Below are positions 59,350-64,000 of a stretch of DNA of 64,000 bases, piece by piece; position 1 is the stretch's first letter, and every line of letters begins with the position of its first letter. The stretch is from Brevundimonas sp. UBA5936 (GTDB lineage: Bacteria; Pseudomonadota; Alphaproteobacteria; Caulobacterales; Caulobacteraceae): NCBI GenBank assembly GCA_002430835.1, contig DJDA01000153.1, positions 1-64,000 of the forward strand. The letters run 5' to 3'. The notes under the pieces were generated by a model. It did no database searches. It saw only the letters and a program-made list of their open reading frames with translations, and had not been told where the DNA came from. Position numbers and translations under genes: made by a program.

Positions 59350-60501
59350 TGCCTTCAATCCCTTTTCGAGATCGGCCGTCAGGTCGGCGGGATCTTCCAA
59401 CCCGATGTGCAGGCGCAGCAGCTGGCCCGGCAAGCCGGGCGTGTGCTGGCGATAGGCCAGTTGTGGTGTTTCGTGGGTGATCAGGCTCTCGAATCCGCCC
59501 CAGGAATAGCCCATGCCGAACAGGCTGAGCGCGCGCATGAAGGCGTGGGCCGCCGCTGTGTCGCCGCCCTTCATGACCACGCCCATCAGGGAGGCCGCGC
59601 CGTCGAAGTCGCGCCGCCACAGCTCATGGCCGATCGAACCGGGCAGGGGCGGATAGAGGACGTCGGCGACCTCCGGTTGGGCTTTCAGCCACTGTGCGAT
59701 CGCCAGGGCTGAGCGGGCCTGGGCCTCATAGCGCAGGGGCAGGGTGCGGATGCCGCGCAGCGCCAGCCAGGCGTCGTCAGGCGAGACGTGCCAGCCCATG
59801 TCCTCGATGGCGTCTGCGATGGCGCGCAGGATGTGCGGCGTGCTGGCGGCGATCCCGCCCATCAGCAGGTCGGAATGGCCGCCGACATATTTGGTCAGGG
59901 CCTGGACGCTGACATCGACGCCGTGCGCCAGCGGCCGGAAGGCCAGACCGGCGGCCCAGGTGTTGTCCATGACGGTCAGCACGCCGCGTTCGCGGCAGGC
60001 GGCGGCCAGGGCCGGGGCGTCCGCAATCTCGAAGGTCAAGGAGGCGGGCGCCTCGATCAGCAGAAGTCGGGTGCGTGGGGTGAGCGCGGCCAGAACGGCC
60101 TCGGTCGAGGCGTCGGCGGGGTGGAACCGGGCGGTGATCCCGCGCGCGGCGAGGTGGCGGGTCAGGAAGCGGCGCGTGGGACCATAGACGGCGTCGGTGG
60201 TCAGCACCTCGTCGCCGGGGCGCAGCAGGGCGGTCAGGGGCACGGTCACGGCCGCCAGACCGGAGGGAACCAGGAAGGCGTCGGCGCCGCCCTCCATCTG
60301 AGCCAACAGGGCGCGCAGTTCGCGCGCCGCGCTCGTGCCGTCGAGACCATAGACGGGGCCGTCCGACGCATCCTGCATCCGCGCCGGATCGTCGCTGAGC
60401 ATGGTGGAGGCGCGCTCCACCGGGGGATTGACCGGGCGGCGGCCCTGGCCGCGCCGCGTGGCGCTGGCGATCAGCCGGGTTCGGTCGGAAATGGGCGGCA
60501 T
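59308..60501 (-). CDS. metC: Cystathionine beta-lyase / trans-sulfuration PLP enzyme
   Basis: 397 residues, Cys/Met metabolism PLP-dependent fold. N-terminal RPVNPPVERASTM and VYGLDGTSAARELRALLAQ (Tyr/Arg phosphate anchor region), LLLIEAPASLTFEIAD, DNTWAAGLAF and PLP-Lys in VQALTKYVGGHSD, then the C-terminal LLRLHIGLEDPADLTADLE. The last residues (QQDSNLQPSA) and the stop are encoded inside the opposite strand of the tRNA-Arg. Whether the substrate is cystathionine (MetC) or another thioether cannot be fixed from sequence. Confidence 0.88.
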   Translation of the reverse strand: MPPISDRTRLIASATRRGQGRRPVNPPVERASTMLSDDPARMQDASDGPVYGLDGTSAARELRALLAQMEGGADAFLVPSGLAAVTVPLTALLRPGDEVLTTDAVYGPTRRFLTRHLAARGITARFHPADASTEAVLAALTPRTRLLLIEAPASLTFEIADAPALAAACRERGVLTVMDNTWAAGLAFRPLAHGVDVSVQALTKYVGGHSDLLMGGIAASTPHILRAIADAIEDMGWHVSPDDAWLALRGIRTLPLRYEAQARSALAIAQWLKAQPEVADVLYPPLPGSIGHELWRRDFDGAASLMGVVMKGGDTAAAHAFMRALSLFGMGYSWGGFESLITHETPQLAYRQHTPGLPGQLLRLHIGLEDPADLTADLEKGLKAWRAQQDSNLQPSA

Positions 60502-60570
60502 GAAGGCTCCGGCGGGTTGCGGTTCGGCGCCTAGAGGGCTCTAAACTGTTCCGGGGCGCAAGACGGAGCG

Positions 60571-61695
60571 GTGGATCGGATGCGGAGATGGCGAGGCGGC
60601 GCGGGAGCGACGGCGGGCGTGGCGGCGATGCTGGCCCTGGCGACAGGCGCTTGTCAGAGATCGACCGAGCCGCAGGCGCCGGAACCGCGCGAGCCTTCAC
60701 GCCAGGCGCCGACCACAGCAACCGAGGCGCAGCCCAGCCCGACCCTGGCGGCGGTGCGCCAGCGCGGCCGTCTGAACTGCGGCGTGCATGAAGGGCTGGT
60801 CGGTTTCGCCTATACGGACAATCGCGGCGCCTGGCGGGGCTTTGACGTCGACTTCTGCCGCGCTACGGCCGCCGCCATCTTCGGCGATCCGGACGCCGTG
60901 CGCTTCGTGCCGTTGACAGCGGAGCGGCGGTTCGACGCCTTGCGAGAGGGGCGCGTGGACGTGCTGTGGCGCAACACCTCCTGGACCATGAGCCGCGATG
61001 TCGGCGGGCAGCTCAGCTTCGCCGGGATCAACTATTACGACGGCCAAGGCTTCATGGTGCGGCGCGCGCTCAATTTGAGCAGTGCGGCCGAACTGAACGG
61101 CGCTCGCATCTGCGTCCAGTCCGGTTCGACGACCGAACTGAACGCCGAGGACTATTTCCGTCGACGGGGCATCGAGTATCGCGCCGTCGTCGTCGCCACC
61201 GAGGGCGAGGCGCGCCAGGCTTATGCGCGCGAGGAGTGCGACGCCTTCACCGCCGACATCTCGGCCCTGGCGGCGGCGCGCACGACCCTGCCGAACCCGC
61301 AACAGCATGTCATCCTGCCGGACGTGATCTCGAAAGAGCCTCTGGGGCCGGTGGTGCGCAGCGGTGACGACCGCTGGACCGCAGTGATCCGCTGGACGCT
61401 CAACGCCCTGATTTTGGCCGAGGAATTGGGCGTTACTCGCGAGAATGCCGCAGACATGGCTAAGAATTCCGCGGACCCCAGGGTGAGGCGTCTTCTGGGT
61501 GATGAAGGTGACTTCGGACCCAGCCTCGATCTGCCGAGAACATGGGCCAAAGACGCCGTTTCTGCGGGCGGGAATTACGGAGAGATATTCAACCGGAATC
61601 TGGGCGCGCAGTCGTCTCTGGATCTCGAGCGCGGATTGAATGCTCAATGGTCATCGCGACCTAGTGGGTTGATCTATGGCCTTCCTGTCCGTTAG
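60571..61695 (+). CDS. Amino-acid ABC transporter substrate-binding lipoprotein (AapJ/BztA-like), orphan
   Basis: 374 residues. A lipoprotein signal ends LALATGAC (lipobox Cys), then a Pro/Ser/Thr linker and a periplasmic binding domain: RGRLNCGVHEGLVGFAY, GFDVDFCRATAAAIFG, RFDALREGRVDVLWRNTSWTMSRD, and QSGSTTELNAEDYFR. This matches general L-amino-acid binding proteins. GTG 60571 and ATG 60580 are both possible starts. No permease or ATPase gene is adjacent, so it depends on a transporter elsewhere or serves sensing. A sodium/dicarboxylate symporter gene follows 32 bases later. Confidence 0.88.
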   Translation: MDRMRRWRGGAGATAGVAAMLALATGACQRSTEPQAPEPREPSRQAPTTATEAQPSPTLAAVRQRGRLNCGVHEGLVGFAYTDNRGAWRGFDVDFCRATAAAIFGDPDAVRFVPLTAERRFDALREGRVDVLWRNTSWTMSRDVGGQLSFAGINYYDGQGFMVRRALNLSSAAELNGARICVQSGSTTELNAEDYFRRRGIEYRAVVVATEGEARQAYAREECDAFTADISALAAARTTLPNPQQHVILPDVISKEPLGPVVRSGDDRWTAVIRWTLNALILAEELGVTRENAADMAKNSADPRVRRLLGDEGDFGPSLDLPRTWAKDAVSAGGNYGEIFNRNLGAQSSLDLERGLNAQWSSRPSGLIYGLPVR

Positions 61696-61727
61696 TCCAA
61701 AGGGGAGGGAATAGGGAAAGGGACCGG

Positions 61728-63044
61728 ATGGAGATCACGGCCAAGCGCGGACTGCCGCTTCATGTGTTGATGCTGATCGGTTTTCTGGTCGGTCTCACGG
61801 GCGGCCTCATCGTCAATCTGACCGTCGGAGGGGACGCTGGTTGGGTGCAGTGGCTGACCTCCAACATCACAGGACCGGCGGGGCAGATCTTCCTGCGTCT
61901 GCTGTTCATGCTGGTTCTGCCGCTGCTGTTCTCGGCCCTGGTCATCGGGGTGGCCGAGATGGGCGACTTGAAGGCGCTGGGCCGGGCTGGGTCCAAGAGC
62001 CTGGGATTCACCGTCTTCATTTCCGCCGTCGCCGTGCTGATCGGCATGGTGATGGTCAATGTCTTCCGACCCGGCGACGGGGTTGATCCTGCGCTGGCGC
62101 AACAACTGCTGGACCAAGGGCGTGCGGGCGCAGCGTCCATCGTCGGCAATGCGCCGACCTCGGTGCAGGCGGGCGACTTCTTTCTGGAGCTGATCCCCTC
62201 CAACGTCTTCACGGCGGCGGCCGAGAACCAGATCCTGCCCGTCATGGTCTTCGCCCTGTTCTTCGGCGTCGGCCTGGTCATGACCAAGAGCCCGGCCACC
62301 GACCGGCTGCAACAGACCATCGAGGGGCTGTTCGAGGTGATGATGAAGCTCATCAACCTCGTCATCCGCATCGCGCCGATCGCCATCGCCTGTCTGATGT
62401 TCAACCTGGCGGCCCTGTTCGGCTGGGAGCTGCTGATCCGGCTGGGCGCCTTTGTCGCCGTGGCCGTGGGCGCCATGGCGATCCATATGTTCGTGGTCTA
62501 TCCGCTGGTGATCTGGCTGTTCGGCGGCATGTCGCCGCTGAAGTTCTTCCGCGACATTCGCGAGGCCATGGTGGTGTCCTTCTCCACCGCCTCGTCGAAC
62601 GCCAGCCTGCCGGTGTCGCTGCGCGTGGCCGAACAGGAGCTGGGTCTGCCGCGCAAGATCGCCCGTTTCGTCCTGACCGTCGGCGCCACCGCCAACCAGA
62701 ACGGCACGGCCCTGTTCGAAGGGGTGACGGTGCTGTTCCTGGCCCAGTTCTTCGGCGTGGATTTGACACTGGGCCAGCAGGTGATCGTCATGCTGGTCTG
62801 CATCCTGGGCGGCGTCGGCACGGCGGGGGTTCCGGCCGGTTCGCTGCCGGTCATCGCCATGATCCTGGCTATGGTGGGCGTGCCCCCGGAAGGAATCGGC
62901 CTGATCCTGGGCGTCGACCGCTTCCTGGACATGTGCCGGACCTCGCTGAACGTCACCGGCGACTTGGTCGTCGCGACGGTGGTGTCGCGAGGCGAGGAAG
63001 ATACGGACGCGACCACGCCGCCGCCTGCGTCGGCTCGAGCCTAA
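61728..63044 (+). CDS. Dicarboxylate/amino acid:cation symporter (DAACS family)
   Basis: 438 residues, eight helices and two reentrant loops. N-terminal PLHVLMLIGFLVGLTGG, reentrant loop 1 SFSTASSNASLPVS, and the region that is NMDGT in most GltP/DctA proteins here reads NQNGT (TVGATANQNGTALFEG), then GTAGVPAG and LGVDRFLDMCRTSLNVTGD, with the substrate-binding Asp and Arg. Transports glutamate/aspartate or C4-dicarboxylates with Na+ or H+; substrate not decided. Follows the amino-acid-binding protein gene closely. Confidence 0.92.
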   Translation: MEITAKRGLPLHVLMLIGFLVGLTGGLIVNLTVGGDAGWVQWLTSNITGPAGQIFLRLLFMLVLPLLFSALVIGVAEMGDLKALGRAGSKSLGFTVFISAVAVLIGMVMVNVFRPGDGVDPALAQQLLDQGRAGAASIVGNAPTSVQAGDFFLELIPSNVFTAAAENQILPVMVFALFFGVGLVMTKSPATDRLQQTIEGLFEVMMKLINLVIRIAPIAIACLMFNLAALFGWELLIRLGAFVAVAVGAMAIHMFVVYPLVIWLFGGMSPLKFFRDIREAMVVSFSTASSNASLPVSLRVAEQELGLPRKIARFVLTVGATANQNGTALFEGVTVLFLAQFFGVDLTLGQQVIVMLVCILGGVGTAGVPAGSLPVIAMILAMVGVPPEGIGLILGVDRFLDMCRTSLNVTGDLVVATVVSRGEEDTDATTPPPASARA

Positions 63045-63046
63045 GC

Positions 63047-63080
63047 AAAAGGCCGACGCAGGCGATCCTGCGTCGGCCTT
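63047..63080. terminator. Bidirectional terminator between symporter and pirin
   Basis: Perfect 12-base stem GGCCGACGCAGG/CCTGCGTCGGCC around CGAT. AAAA precedes it on the plus strand (T-run for the minus strand), and TTCAAG follows; the genes on either side converge. Confidence 0.8.
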
Positions 63081-63111
63081 CAAGCTCAGTCGCCCATTAG
63101 AGCGTCGCCGG

Positions 63112-64000
63112 TCAGGACATGGCCGGCGCGGGCGGCGTCGGATCGGGCGGCAGGGGGATGAACTCCTGATCGTCCATGTCCGGCAGCTTCATGCGCCCGG
63201 CGCGCCAGTCGGCCTTGGCCTGTTCGATGCGGTCCTGCGACGAGGAGACGAAGTTCCAGTCGATGAAGCGTTCGCCCACCGGCTCGCCGCCCAGCACCAT
63301 GACGGTCGACGGCTCCAGCGCGCAGATGACCGAGGCGACGCCTTTTTCCAGCACCGCCATCTGACCGTGACCCAGAGGGCGGCCGTCGTCGATCTCGACC
63401 AGGCCCTGGACGACATAGATCGCGCTTTCCGAATGATCGGTCGGGGTCTGGAAACGCGCGCCGGGCTCCAGATCCAGATGCAGGTAGTGCAGGGGCGAGA
63501 AGGTGCTGACGCCCGCCTTCATGCCCATGGTCTCGCCGGCGGCCAGGCGGCCCTTGACCCCGCCTTCGATCCAGGTAGGCAGGTCGGCGGTGGTGACGTG
63601 CTGGAATGAAGGATCGATCTCCTCCTGACCGTTCGGCAGGGCGACCCAGGCCTGGATGCCTTCCAGCAGGGCGCCTTCGCGGCGCGCGCGCTCAAAGCGT
63701 TCGGAGTGGGTGACGCCGCTGCCGGCCGTCATCCAGTTGACCTCGGCCGGGCGGATATCCTGCTGGACGCCCAGGCTGTCGCGGTGGGTGATCTCGCCCG
63801 AGAACAGATAGGTCAGGGTCGAGATGCCGATGTGCGGGTGCGGACGCACATCGACGGTCTTGGGGATGCCAGCGGGCATGTCGACCGGGCCCATGTGGTC
63901 GAAGAAGACGAAGGGACCGACCGTGCGGCGTTTGGCGTAGGGCAGGACGCGGCCGACTTCGAACCCTCCCAGGTCACGGCGGCGCTGTTCGATGATGAGT
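63112..64000 (-). CDS. Pirin family protein, 5'-truncated by the window edge
   Basis: The frame stays open to the end of the window; the visible part is about 295 residues, of which the first Met in view is at 63894. Upstream in-frame codons include RRTVGPFVFFDHMGP, the pirin N-terminal signature, so the true start lies beyond 64000. Metal-binding motifs are HPHIG and THRDS in the first cupin and TAGSGVTHSE. The second cupin contains SAIYVVQGLVEID. Bacterial pirins can act as quercetinases or modulate enzymes; the role here is unknown. Confidence 0.94.
   Translation of the reverse strand, partial: LIIEQRRRDLGGFEVGRVLPYAKRRTVGPFVFFDHMGPVDMPAGIPKTVDVRPHPHIGISTLTYLFSGEITHRDSLGVQQDIRPAEVNWMTAGSGVTHSERFERARREGALLEGIQAWVALPNGQEEIDPSFQHVTTADLPTWIEGGVKGRLAAGETMGMKAGVSTFSPLHYLHLDLEPGARFQTPTDHSESAIYVVQGLVEIDDGRPLGHGQMAVLEKGVASVICALEPSTVMVLGGEPVGERFIDWNFVSSSQDRIEQAKADWRAGRMKLPDMDDQEFIPLPPDPTPPAPAMS

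Overview
The window is a dense, GC-rich chromosomal segment of an alphaproteobacterium. I infer Caulobacterales, most likely Brevundimonas or a close relative. The reasons are RNase J, LpxI in the lipid A cluster, an NDUFS4-type complex I subunit, and a 29-codon SOS-type ORF directly upstream of dnaE that looks like Caulobacter sidA. Most of the content is core genes in tight, often ATGA-overlapping operons. No phage, IS element or CRISPR array was seen.

Layout. 1-4.4 kb: 3' end of birA, coaX, rnj, a DUF3088 gene, a palindromic repeat, an orphan tautomerase and a DUF1467 membrane protein. 4.4-7.8 kb: proS, lolC/E-type permease and lolD. 7.8-9.2 kb: a divergent pair (an unidentified, weakly BLUF-like protein and a FixJ/LuxR response regulator), then a promoter carrying tandem LexA-like boxes and the sidA-like ORF. 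9.2-13.0 kb: dnaE and a GFA-family gene. 13.1-28.1 kb: a long translation and envelope cluster (rpsB, tsf, pyrH, frr, uppS, cdsA, dxr, rseP, bamA, skp, lpxD, fabZ, lpxA, lpxI, lpxB). 28.1-34.4 kb, minus strand: ppiD-trpE-trpG-trpD-trpC, with a small plus-strand ORF between trpE and trpG. 34.5-37.6 kb: tpiA, secG, pyrG. 37.6-43.2 kb: a 49-aa membrane ORF, a TonB receptor without a visible signal peptide, a GGDEF protein, a DEAD-box helicase and a small secreted protein. 43.2-51.6 kb, minus strand: ruvX, AEC transporter, pyrB, pyrC-like (pseudo-dihydroorotase), plsY, dprA, topA. 51.6-55.5 kb: second copy of a palindromic repeat, an HTH protein and gatCAB. 55.5-64 kb: a more accessory stretch with a CDF transporter with altered metal motifs, two RcnB-like proteins with tandem repeats, two small conserved proteins, tRNA-Arg(TCT), a PLP beta-lyase whose 3' end runs antisense into that tRNA, an orphan amino-acid binding protein, a dicarboxylate/amino-acid symporter and a partial pirin.

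How the genes work together. The central cluster links ribosome and mRNA turnover factors to isoprenoid (dxr, uppS), phospholipid (cdsA), outer-membrane protein (bamA, skp, rseP) and lipid A (lpxD-fabZ-lpxA-lpxI-lpxB) synthesis. Four pyrimidine genes (pyrH, pyrG, pyrB, pyrC-like) lie in three operons. GatCAB implies tRNA-dependent formation of Asn- and/or Gln-tRNA. The least ordinary loci are the sidA-like SOS unit, the tRNA/beta-lyase overlap, the altered CDF transporter, the TonB receptor start, and the two-copy palindromic element at about 28.1 and 51.7 kb.
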